The notes beneath the pieces are model-generated. The model saw only the letters and a program-made list of their open reading frames with translations, was not told where the DNA came from and made no database searches. Made by a program: the position numbers and the translations under genes. A DNA stretch of 64,000 bases from Thelonectria olida. Taxonomy: Eukaryota > Ascomycota > Sordariomycetes > Hypocreales > Nectriaceae. Positions 1 to 10,063 of the stretch are shown one piece after another (positions within the stretch are counted from its first letter, which is position 1; every line of letters begins with the position of its first letter). The stretch spans positions 1,426,001 to 1,490,000 of the forward strand of contig JAGPYM010000002.1 of the NCBI GenBank assembly GCA_020736575.1. Reading direction: 5' to 3'.

Positions 1-858
1 CATTCATCCCCCCTCCCTTGCGTATGCCATTCTTGGGACATTGGTGGTCACTGAGAGAGGCCCGTCCGCTGCAGGCATTCACAGCTTCATCTATTCGCAA
101 CAGGCAAGGAAAGGTCATGATACGTATCAGAATCTCATGATCTTATCTCATTCCAAATACTGTGCGCTTCCACTGTAGTAGATCCTCAATAAGAGGCGTT
201 TTTATCAAAACTCACATTAAACTTTTCGAGGCACCACACACACTCACTTCTCACACACACACAACTTCGACAAGGTGTGGGGAGAGGCTTGCAATCTGTT
301 TCTCCCGAGCGGGAATGGCACGCGCGATGGAACCTAAGTTTTTCGGGGAGATGTGAGTGGCGTTTTGGTTTTTTTTGTTCTAGACAAGTCCCCGATCTGT
401 TTTCGTTCTGTTTGTTTTTTTGGGGGGGTTTTTTTTTTTTTGGACGAGAATTGAGGGGCGGGAAGGGATGGTCTATTGTAGCGGTGGAAAATGTCTCATG
501 TTTGTTTGAGCGGATTGAGTGAGTTGATGCAGTTTTTTGAGTCTGAGTGAGATGTAGGGTAGGTTGAGCCGTAAAGTTGAGATGGAACCCCCTCTGCTAT
601 TTGTCAACTCTCCTGGTATGTGATTATCCAATTGATCGTCTTCTGTTGGAATTCCATGTGAGATGAAGCACCATTGCCTGATTTCTTGAATCTGTGATTC
701 CAGGATCTAGTATCTGGCATGAGGGCTTGGGGATAGACAAAGTCTCGGTCGAGATCTCCCGTTGCCGATGGACAAGCAAGTGCTGACACCTCGCCCATCA
801 ACGCCTCACAACAATCCTTCACATTTCATAGGTAACCGGCCCTCAACCCCAAGCCACC
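1..858. other. Gene-free left edge
   Basis: I see no supportable gene here. There is a G- and T-rich run around 410-445 and short open frames without family features. The last part is the upstream region of the terpene synthase, whose start codon at 859 sits in a good context (gccaccATG). Confidence 0.5.
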
Positions 859-1991
859 ATGAAGCCCGTCCATATCGACCAAGACGCCATCATCACCGCC
901 CTCAAGGGCCAGACCCTGCGCGTCCCAGACCTCACCAGCTTCTTCCCCACCACCTGGGCCCCCGCGCGCCTGCACCCTCACCACGCAGCCCTCGTCCCCC
1001 TCGTAGACGCCGCCATCGACCGCATGGCTGCCGCGCACCAACCCGTCGCCCGCCGCAAGCGCGACGACCTCGCCGGTCTCGTGGGAAGGTGGTTTCCCCA
1101 AGCAACCGACGCCGCCATCGAGACCCTCGCGCTGTTCACCGTGTGGTTGGTGTGTTGGGACGACGCTGTGGATGCGGGCGAGGGCGACTTGGCATCCGAC
1201 TTTGAGCGCGCGGAAGGGTTGAGGAGCAGCACGCTGGAAGTCATCCGCGGGGCGCTGGGGATCGACGGCGCGGCGCGAGACAAGAATGTGAACGCCGATG
1301 TCGTCAATGCCGTCTTCCAAGAGTTTGCAGACGGCTTCGGGCCCAGTTGTCCTGCCGATCAGCGGCGGCGCTTCTACGAGGAGCTCAAGTACTTCATCGA
1401 TAGTTGCGGCGTCGAGCAGAAGCTGCGGCTGGAGCGTACCGTGCCAGCCTACGATTCGTACATGGCTTTACGCCTGGGGACGGTTGGAGGCTCGATTCTG
1501 TGCAGCCTCGTCGAGTACGCGACGCAAGAGCCGCTCCCGGACGCCGTCGTCTTGGCGCCGCAAGTGCGGAGGCTGTGGACGCAAGTGTCCATCTTGCTCG
1601 CCATTCTCAACGACGTGTTGTCCCTGAAGAAGGAGCTCGGGACGGACTGCATCATCAACGCCGTGACGGCGCTCATGGAGCCTGGAAAGGGGCTGGACGA
1701 GGTCATGGGGGAGCTGGAGCGCAAGATGAAGCAGGCCGTCGAGGACTTTGACGGTGCTGCGGAAGAGTTGCTGGCGCAGACGAGGAACGACGAGGCGCTG
1801 AGCGGGGTGGTGAGGAGGTACATTGACGGATGCCGTGCGACTGTTACGGGGACGTTGGAGTTTACGTGAGCGAACTCGATGCGCCCTTGTGTGACATGAA
1901 CTGCATGCTAACCGTGGGCAGACTCCGGTCTCCCCGATACCAAATCGCGAAACTCCGTCGAGAGGACGGGTCACTCGAGATTGTTCTCTGA
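859..1991 (+). CDS. Class I terpene synthase (sesquiterpene cyclase-like)
   Basis: A class I terpene cyclase, which ionises a prenyl diphosphate (probably farnesyl diphosphate) using Mg2+. Two metal-binding motifs are visible: DDAVD at residues 101-105, and NDVLSLKKE at 251-259, which fits the NSE/DTE form NDxxSxxKE. The long open frame stops at 1869. However, a 56-bp intron (1866-1921; donor gtgagc, branch tgctaacc, acceptor gcag) lets the protein continue as LEFTLRSPRY and end at 1991, giving about 358 residues. That adds the S-x-RY element many family members carry near the C terminus, so I prefer the spliced model. The two exons are 859-1865 and 1922-1991. The ORF converges on the deacetylase downstream. 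The product cannot be predicted from the sequence. No prenyltransferase or P450 lies nearby in the window. Confidence 0.88.
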
Positions 1992-2264
1992 GTCTGCAGG
2001 TAAGTGGAGCAACAACAAAGCTGAATACAAACTCGTGCTCAAACCCCATGAAGTGACTTGAATCTTTTGAATTAGAATCCGAAAAAAAAGTGCGCCGCCT
2101 TGCCTCCCTAGGCTTCTATAAGAGGTCATATCCATCTAGATACCGTCGTAACTCCGCTGTTGCGATACAGTACCCTAGATACCTGCCTGGGTACCTACAC
2201 GCCGACGGTTGCTTTAAATATATACAATTTTGACAAAAAGAGTAGCACATGTTTTTTTGTACAT

Positions 2265-3077
2265 TCAGGAGTGGATAGCTGCCTGTGGCCCAACAGACTT
2301 GATAAGGTCCGTGATGGTCACAATTTGGTATCCCCGCCTCTTCAGTTCAGGCAGGACAATGCGCAGCATGGGCGCGGTCCAGGATCTTCGATCGTGGCAA
2401 ATGATGATTCCGCCCGGATGAGCCATACTGAGAATATGCCTTGCATTGACGTCGGGGTAGGGAATCTGCGGGTCGTGCGGGTATATGCTCCCCAGGGTGA
2501 TGCGGAAGCCCCTATTCCCAAGCAGCTCCCTCATGTGGCTGCTGAAGAAGCCCGAGCCGGGGCGGAAGTAGTTGTTGGGCAGGATTTTGCCTTCGTCCCG
2601 ATAGGCAGCCGTCAAGAACGCCTTGACGGTGTAGATCTCGCTCATGAGGCGGTCGTCGGGGAGTGAGCGCGAGGGTTCGTCGTGCATTGCGTGGTTGCCC
2701 AGCTCGTGGCCGTTGTGGACTAGCTTCCGCAGCTTATCCATCCTGCCGTCGACCTGGGAGCCAATTACGAAGAAGGTGGCGTGGGCGTCATTCTCGGCGA
2801 GGACCTGCATGATCTCGTCGGTGTGGTCGGAGGGCGCATCGTCAATGGACAGGGCGATGATCTTCTCGGTGGTCGTCTCCTCCCAGAGGACGTCGGGGTA
2901 GGCGGAGCGGAGGTAGCCGATCAGATAGCGCGGGGGTTTGTAGATGCAGTAGGCGGCATAGAAGGGGAACAGGAGGAGGGTGACGAGCAAGACGAGGGCG
3001 ATGAGAGTGGCCATGCGGTTGCGCCTGACCCTTCGCCGAAGCTTGGTGGGTAGGCGGAAGAGCGAGAGTCGGACCAT
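2265..3077 (-). CDS. Membrane-anchored polysaccharide deacetylase (NodB domain)
   Basis: A 270-residue protein with a basic N terminus, one membrane span at about residues 23-46, and a NodB carbohydrate-esterase family 4 domain. Visible motifs are SIDDAP (D79, D80; the family TFDDGP block), TFFVIGSQV at 101-109, HELGNHAMHD with H129 and H132, and RPGSGFF (motif 3). In classical chitin deacetylases the metal histidines are spaced H-x3-H, whereas here they are H-x2-H, so metal binding may differ. The likely role is deacetylation of an N-acetylated glycan at the cell surface or in the secretory pathway; the substrate is unknown. It is one exon, and its 3' end faces the terpene synthase with about 270 bp between them. 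Confidence 0.83.
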   Translation of the reverse strand: MVRLSLFRLPTKLRRRVRRNRMATLIALVLLVTLLLFPFYAAYCIYKPPRYLIGYLRSAYPDVLWEETTTEKIIALSIDDAPSDHTDEIMQVLAENDAHATFFVIGSQVDGRMDKLRKLVHNGHELGNHAMHDEPSRSLPDDRLMSEIYTVKAFLTAAYRDEGKILPNNYFRPGSGFFSSHMRELLGNRGFRITLGSIYPHDPQIPYPDVNARHILSMAHPGGIIICHDRRSWTAPMLRIVLPELKRRGYQIVTITDLIKSVGPQAAIHS

Positions 3078-5262
3078 CAGGGCATGAGGGAGGTAGCGTG
3101 CGACTCACATCCGAGAGCGTGTGACTGGCGCATGCTCCCCCGAAGAATTGCGGGCGCGTGGATGGGAGGGAGCGGATGCGACAATGAGGCAGCTCGGAGA
3201 TTTTTTTTTGGCTTGGAGTTGAGGTTCAAAAGATTGATAGCATCGTGAAGCTCCGACGGGGGTGTCTAAGGAGGCGGCGGATGTGGCCAGTGCTACGTAA
3301 GCCTCCCCCAGTTGCCGCTTGAGCCGCGTCTGTTTGGGCCAGTCAGGAGCCAGGACGGCCCCTCGCGGCCCTCTTTGTCGCGCGGGCCCGTGCGTCTTGT
3401 GCATTGCTGGTGCGGGAATGTCTGCAAAAAAGCAAAGACTTGCCCCTCGGACCCCAAGGTGGTTCGTGCGTAAGGCCGTGGCGCAAGCCGCAGCTCAGCC
3501 CAGTGGCTCAGGAGAGGCATCCGCCGTTTGGTCCAACAATGATGGGAGAATGTCGCCGTGACGGCGTCAGGATCGCATGTCGATGATCGTCTTGCCGTTT
3601 GGGCGCGCGCTTGAGCAAGTAATTTGCCGATTTGCCGCAGTCTGTTTTGATTTCGATTTCTCTTCCCCACCAACAGGTGTTCTGCACGGCGCTTGTTGGG
3701 GCTAGGTGTAGGAACCCAGCGAGGACCAGCGTCTATCCCTCCCTCGAGACACGCGAGAGGCGACAATGTTGGATCCATGGGTGTCGATCAGTTTGCTAGC
3801 TATGCATGACTGATGCTTGGTGTTGGTCACGATGGATGATGCAGTTGGGCATGAGAGATATTGAGCACAAGTCACGACTCATGCAGCAGTCATGTTTGAG
3901 GCCTCATGATGATGCCTTGTTCCGTCAACACCAGGAGATACCAATTCGCTGTGCGTCTTGTGTCACGGTGAGACAGCAATTAGAACCATAAGCAAACCCG
4001 ACCAACAGGGTCAGCACAGGTACAGGATCAGAACTCAATCGTTTGCTGGAAGAGGGAGCTCTCGTTGAAACAGGCCTGCATTGGCAGCATTGCCGCGGAT
4101 TGGGGCTCTGCGAACATGGGGTGGTGAGTGTGCCATGTCACGGGCCAACCCATGTCATTTGTTTCACCAGCCTGACCTCTGGATCAGGCTGGATCGTGGG
4201 GAGGCAGTGGGAGAGGCACAAGAGGTACTTTGTCTGCGAAAGCGGATCATTACATCAGAGGCATCGCCGGCTCCCTCACTAACACGGGCAAAGGACACAA
4301 GACACCAAGCTTGTTAGTGGAGGAGCCCCTGTCTTTGCAGTGCTGCGAGGGACAATTGACGAGCCAGCGGCCGCTGTGTCGTGGTGGTGATTGTGGTGCC
4401 TCTATTCTTGATACTGGAACGGGCTTAGCAGGAAGCTGGGAGAAGCCAACGGGCGTTGAATTGTGAATGGATTCTGCACGCATCTCCACTGTCAGCCCCA
4501 GTTCTTTTGTGCTGGCAGCCTGCACGCTGCACATCACATTGGCGGGACCGGAGGGTTTTTTTTTGACTCGACGTAGGAGGGACAGTACATACTTCGTCGT
4601 GTCTCGTCTGTTCTGAGGTGGCTTGTCTGGGGTGGTTTTGGCTGTGGAGGCTATCCCGCTTTGGGCCGCCTTGCTGACGGGCTCCTCTCCCGTGGATTGG
4701 GGGCCTTTGGTCAGTCAAGCTTCCACCATGATCCCTCCCTGGGCCTTAGGTTCTTTTTCTTCTGCTTCCCGCAAGTTAGCCACTCCCTCTGGACGTCGGT
4801 ACTTTGTACATGCTGTAGCAGCACGGCCCCGTAGACCCCAATTTCTCACGTTTTTGCCGCCCTCTGATTGGTTTCCAGTGAAGGCCTCCCAGCCGGAGAC
4901 CCCGCGATCATGGTAGCTCCAGCCACACAAACATGCTGGCAACCATGCAAACATCCCTGTGAACTTCGAGGCGTGAGCTTGCTTGCTTCTATTCCAACAT
5001 GTCACAGAGGCATCCGGGACGAGACGAGAGGAACAATGGCTCGATACCCCAAGCGCACCTTCGTATATATTGACATGGTGGAACCGTCTGGGCCATGGAG
5101 AAGCAAATCATCATCATCGCCATCATTGACAGTCAACAGCAATTCGAGCTTGATTGATTGCGAGCTCCACAAGTAACACCACGCTCGACTTACACGCACA
5201 TCACCGGCAACCACTTACACCCAACCAACCACAGCAACACCTGCCACTCGCCAACCGCAACC
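3078..5262. other. Intergenic region, no gene seen
   Basis: Many short open frames occur on both strands, but none has a recognisable domain, codon pattern or splice structure. The left end is the upstream region of the deacetylase. The right end (about 5160-5262) is CA-rich and looks like the 5' untranslated region of the gene at 5263. Confidence 0.45.
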
Positions 5263-5985
5263 ATGAGTCGGCAACCTGACTACAACCAGTACAACTCCCA
5301 GTACGCGCAGTACTCACAATACCCCCAGCACTCCTCCTCCCAATACCCCCAGTACAGCCAATACAACCGCCCCGAGAGCTCTAGGAACTGGAGCGAGGAG
5401 GCCGTCCGCGGAAGCTGGGAGTCGAGCTATCAGAGGTCAACGGCCGTCTCGCCCCGTGACCGAGACACCAGCTCATCCTCTGCGCGGGCCGTGGTCCCCC
5501 GCGCAGAGCGTGAGGCAAGGGCACACATGGTCGACTCGTGGATCGGCCAGCAGCGCACTCAGGACCCTTCGCGCGTCATGGACGCCGTGTCCGACTGGGC
5601 CACGCCCGAGTCTTCTCCCTGCATCAGCGACGGCTCGTCCACCTTCCAGACCACCACGCAACACCACTCCTATGGAACGCCCGCCTACCCGACTCGACAC
5701 TCTGATCGAGCCCCTGTCATGCCCGCCGACTACCACTACACCACGTCCTCACCGAGCCGGACGGCGTACCGGCCGGACCACCGTGCCTCGTCATCGCGAG
5801 ATGCCGGGTACTCTGCCGACTACGACTTGCGAGGCGTAGGATCCTTTACTGAACACGACCGTTCAAGGTATGGCGACATCAGCTCGACGCGCAATACACC
5901 TTTGCTAACTCAACGAACCAGGGGATCTGACCGAAAAGTCAAGTACAAGCCACTGACCAACTGGTTCGACATGTGGCTTCCTTGA
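5263..5985 (+). CDS. Low-complexity Q/Y-rich protein of unknown function
   Basis: I do not recognise this protein. I start it at 5263 (accATGagt) because the upstream in-frame stretch lacks a good start and reads like a leader. Residues 7-35 repeat short QY, SQY and PQY units, giving a prion-like composition; the middle is Ser-, Arg- and Thr-rich. An in-frame 54-bp stretch at 5868-5921 has a gtatgg donor, a tttgctaac branch and a ccag acceptor, so it is probably an intron. Removal gives 222 residues, retention 240. The protein ends in a compact tail, YKPLTNWFDMWLP, which could be a conserved short motif. There is no signal peptide or membrane span. The coding call rests on length, composition and the clean intron. 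Confidence 0.6.
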   Translation: MSRQPDYNQYNSQYAQYSQYPQHSSSQYPQYSQYNRPESSRNWSEEAVRGSWESSYQRSTAVSPRDRDTSSSSARAVVPRAEREARAHMVDSWIGQQRTQDPSRVMDAVSDWATPESSPCISDGSSTFQTTTQHHSYGTPAYPTRHSDRAPVMPADYHYTTSSPSRTAYRPDHRASSSRDAGYSADYDLRGVGSFTEHDRSRYGDISSTRNTPLLTQRTRGSDRKVKYKPLTNWFDMWLP

Positions 5986-6120
5986 AGCCCGAGTATGGCT
6001 TGCCCCCTCGGCCCTCTCACTATGATATTATGGCTTGGACGGCATCGTTCGCTTGGTTTATGATGATGGAAATGGAATTGGGGCTTTTATGGTAAGATAC
6101 CTGCGAGGTATCGGTTTGCG

Positions 6121-6395
6121 GTTTTATCTTTCTTCTCTTCTCTTCCCCCTTTTTCTTTTACTTTCTCTCCTCTCCTTCATCCTCGTTTCACGTCCCCTTT
6201 TTATCTTTTGACCCTTTTGGTTGCTTCTCCTCTTTTTTCTCATACTTCTCTCTCCTCTCCTCTCCCCTCTCTTCTTCTCATTTCTCTTCTCTTCTCTCTG
6301 CCCCAATTCATTTCTTCTTCTTCTTCTTCTTCTTCTTTTCATTCGCTTCTTCAACTTTCACAGCCTTTTTTCTTTTATTATTATTTTTTTCTTTA
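6121..6395 (+). repeat. Long pyrimidine (C/T) tract with a (TTC)n core
   Basis: The + strand is almost entirely C and T for about 270 bases, with a run of TTC units near 6315-6340. It lies between the 3' ends of two convergent genes. The short open frames inside it are a by-product of the simple composition. Confidence 0.85.
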
Positions 6396-6726
6396 ACGTC
6401 ACTTTACGGTCGCTTCAGGGAGGATACAAATCATGTTTTCAGAACGAACACGCATGTATGACTGGGAATGCTCTTCAGCTTTCTCATTTACTTTGCATTT
6501 CTTTTCACTCGTGGTATGGCTATTAGATGATAGACCTTTCAGATATCGTTTCACAAGGTTTCTTTTTTTCCTTTCAAACTGTTTCATTTCCGTTCCAATA
6601 AGGAGGTGGATATGTGGTACCACACACACTTCCATCTTCACCGTCTATTCTCTCGTCTATCCCGTTTCTATGTCTTTTCCATTCTCATCTATCATTCGAG
6701 GTAACTATCTGCCAAGGACAAGTGTC

Positions 6727-8169
6727 TCATTTCTCAGACTTCTCCTTCTTTAGAGCCTCCAGTCCCTGAAGCAAGTCTTGCTTGAGGTCCTCCAAACTCT
6801 CGACACCAATGCTCACACGTAGCAATCGCTTATCGACTTTAGCATCCGTCATGGCGCGCCACTCGATGAGACTCTCAACACCTCCCAGACTCGTTGCGTG
6901 ATGGAACAGATGCAGTTTGCTGGGAAACCTCCTTGCATCGTCGATGTCCTTGAGGTAGAATGAGAAGACAGGGCCCCAACCACCAGACATCTGGCGCCGC
7001 AACCAGCTGTCCTCCACCGCCGCCTCGGGCTGCAGACTGGCGTGCTGAATGCGCTCGACCAACGCGCCTACAGGCGACTCGGCATCACGCTGCTGCTCCG
7101 CTAACCAAGACACCAGGGCCGTTGCCGTGGCGCTCTGGCGGAGTATACGCAGCTCAAACGTTCGAAGCGACCGGATGCCCAGCCAACCCTCGAGACTACC
7201 CATGACGGAGCCGAGAACGAGGCGATCCTCGCGCAACGACTTGATCCACCCCTCATGCTTGGGATTCACAGCCAGAACGCCGCACAGCATGTCCGAATGG
7301 CCGCCGAAATACTTTGTGCCGCTGTGCATAACCGCGTCGACGCCGTGCTTGAAAGGGTCCTGCAGCGGCGGCGGCGCAAAGGTTGCATCGACGGTGAGGT
7401 ACGCACCGGCCTTGCGGGCCTTTTCCGCGTAAAATTCGAGATCCCTGGCTTCGCCCGTTGGGTTGAGGGGTGTTTCGACGTGGATGACGTCGCCGGGCTG
7501 GAGGTCCTCAACAGCGCAATCGAGGGGCAACTGCTTGAGGCCGTTGAGGCGCGAGAGGACTTTGATGACGCCGTGGCAGCCGTGGTAGCCGTCGCCGATG
7601 GCAATGCGCTTGGGGTTGAGGTGGACGAGCATGGCGTGGAAGGCGGAGAGGCCAGAGGAGTAGGTGAGGGAGGGGGCGCCGAGCAGGGAGGTGAGGATGG
7701 CCTCGAGACGGGTGGTGTTGGGGGCCGAGTCGCGAGAGTAGACGTGAGAGTCTAGGGGGGCGTCGGCCTGTGAGGTGTCATGTTAATATGAGAAGAGCAG
7801 CCGTGTTGGTGTTGAAGCACAATCGATGTGTAAGTGTTCGATGGCCTTTATATGCAGTCCCGACTCATCACTTGATGTATAGCTACAGGCTGACACGACT
7901 TCAACACCACCACCCCAACGCCAAGAACCCGGCCAAAGAGAGTCACCTAGACTTACATTGCTGTTGTTCCAGAACGTGAGCTCATCCGGATTATCACTGT
8001 ATCGAAACGTGGTGCTGACGTGCATGGCCGGGGCGACAGCTCGATGCGCCGCAATGCCGTCATCAGCGTGCACGCCCCGAGACGACAGCGACAGTCCGGC
8101 AAGAGCCTGGTTGACTCCGGAGCTCTTCTCGACACCCTTCTCAGGGCTGGGGACTTGCTCAGACGCCAT
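6727..8169 (-). CDS. PLP-dependent cystathionine gamma-synthase/lyase family enzyme
   Basis: A Cys/Met-metabolism PLP enzyme of 417 residues in two exons: 8169-7957 (MASEQVPSP...) and 7767-6727. The 189-bp intron has a gtaagt donor and cacag acceptor and is long for this window; its retention gives an early stop. Family marks are STTFRYSDNPDEL near the N terminus, the PLP-loop motif SHVYSRDSAPNTTRLE, YSSGLSA, and MHSGTKYFGGHSD, where the lysine (about K223) would form the Schiff base. The sequence resembles the fungal YHR112C-type branch more than STR2 or CYS3, but I am unsure of this. Its reaction is therefore uncertain: gamma-synthase, beta-lyase or a related activity on sulfur amino acids. 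It has no visible targeting signal. Confidence 0.88.
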
Positions 8170-9080
8170 CGTGTAAGTTGACTTATCGTTCTTGTTGTGA
8201 AGCGGGGTTTGGAGGGGTTGAATTGAGTTGATGCCCAGGGAAGAACAGTGGTAGTTTATCAACGGGAAACCTCCAGCTTTGTAAACCGATATTCTGTATA
8301 GTAATCGAGGTCGATTGATGCCCGAGATAACGCACTGAGCTTGAGAATGAGTCAAACGATTGGAGCCACCGACGAGAACCGAGTACTGACAAATGCGCAA
8401 GGCAATGAGTAGTTTCTTGTCAACGGAGGGCGCGCAAGAATCAACTAAAGCGGGGCAGCACGCCATCAAGATGGAAGTGGATGTCATGAGAGGTCCATTG
8501 GTGATCATGAGTCCCTAATTAAGGGTCTATTACAGATACAGGCATGCACGAATGTCACTCAATGGACGCCTCCGGCTGTCGGTGCGCCGTAGAACAAACA
8601 GGAAAGGCTTTATACACGGATAGATATACGATTGTACGTAGTCCAGTAGGAACTTGAATTTTCCCCTTTGCAGGGCCCTGCAGAGAAGTTTGCCTCTACT
8701 TGGAAGATCCCCATGGCTGAACCGTGAATTCCCATCAAGTGAACCCCGCCGATGGATCCTCAGTGGATCGACCAGTTGCTGGACTGTAATTCCTAGAGTG
8801 TCAATAAACACTTCTCTTCCTATTAACATTATTATATGATCATGTGTCTTTCCTTCTCCTGGGACAATTTGTGCGTCTTCGCCCATGTCCTGGTTGCCCA
8901 CTTCTCCCATGTCGTAACCAAAGCGAGTGTTTTCTATCCATGCTATACTCGATGCAGGAACGAATGCTCGTCTAGCATTTAATCCGACCCGGTTGCCGAT
9001 AAACGCCAAAATTGACCAAGAAACCCCGGTATCTTTAATACATTGTCGAATAGAATCTTTCCTTGTTGTCATTATCAGGC
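8170..9080. other. Intergenic region upstream of the PLP enzyme
   Basis: This is upstream sequence of the PLP enzyme and the 3' flank of the gene ending at 9081. A 180-codon open frame on the minus strand (8530-9072) begins 8 bases past that gene's stop. It has no recognisable domain and is more likely 3' untranslated sequence. Confidence 0.45.
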
Positions 9081-10063
9081 TTATTGCATCTCTTGGCCCT
9101 CGGCGGTCTTTGCCTGATCCATACTGCCCAGCTCGGCGCCCTGTCCGCTGGGGGCCCGTTTGCGGCCATGGATCAGGAAGCGGGACACGGCAGGAGGTTG
9201 AGCGGAGGTGTCCTTTTCCTGTGACTCGGAAAACTTGGAGAAGAAGCCGCGCTTTCGGGGCTGAGGCTGCTTGTCTTCGAGGCCGACGTCTTCAAAGCCT
9301 TCCTCGGCGGTGGGAGGCTGGCGTTCAAACGGTCGGTCTACTGCTGATCGAGGCAACCGAGGAAAGCGGGCGGAATCGAGACTCTGGCGGGTAGGAATGT
9401 CGCAGGTTGGGATGGGAGACCGTGCTGAAACATCCTGAAAGGGGAAGTTAGTCTCGTTGGAGGGTATTGACAGCCCTTTGCATGGGTTGATGGAAGCAAC
9501 CACGCAAAAGAAGCACAAGAACGTACAAATGAACGGCGGTAAGAATCAAATGATTCTCTCGAGATGGAAAAGTGCTCGATGTCGCCGGAACTGCTGCGAG
9601 TGTCGGTCGAGTTTCGTGAAAGGTACTTGCGGGGCCAAGCGCCGGCTTCCTCGGTCGGCGAAGGCTGTGGTCAAGAGTTAGAACCACTGAGTCTCAGACA
9701 GGAAACTGGACAAAATGTCTGTTGTGGCTGCTTACTGGAAGGTAGACGCCGCTATCATTGACAACTTTTATCGGTGTCAGCGGCCATGTCTTGTGATTCA
9801 AGGGTAGCGCATCCCCGGATGAGGGGGGTGGTCGCGTGGTCCCTGAAAATGGAGGGGGAGAGTCGAGACATACCACTCATCTTATACTCGCCATTGTCGC
9901 GGCTCTTGGTGGTGCGGATGCTTAGGACGGACGAAGCCTTGGAGCCGACGGTGTCGACGCGCTCAAAACCGGGAGTTTGACCTCGTTCTTGTTCGGGACG
10001 CAGGTTCTCATCCTGAATAACGACGCTGCCGGGGCGACGAACGAAGGGATTGCGGATGGGCAT
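9081..10063 (-). CDS. Conserved fungal protein of unknown function, four exons
   Basis: I rebuilt four exons: 10063-9874, 9764-9736 (29 nt), 9664-9527 and 9434-9081, giving 236 residues. Introns use gtatgt, gtaagc and gtacgt donors, all end in AG, and the phases agree. The product begins MPIRNPFVRRPG, reads through EYKMSG/VVNDSGVYLP/PSPTEE across the small exon, and carries GDIEHFSISRESFDSYRRSF and RQSLDSARFPRLPRS. The rest is polar and Ser/Pro/Arg-rich with no signal peptide or membrane span. The motif style resembles a protein widespread in moulds, from memory, but no function is known to me. The Ser-rich RxxS sites would suit a phosphorylated cytosolic protein, which is inference only. Confidence 0.72.

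Noticed and set aside
8530..9072. 180-codon open frame on the minus strand
   Set aside because: It starts 8 bases after the stop of the upstream gene on the same strand and has no recognisable domain; it is more likely 3' untranslated sequence.
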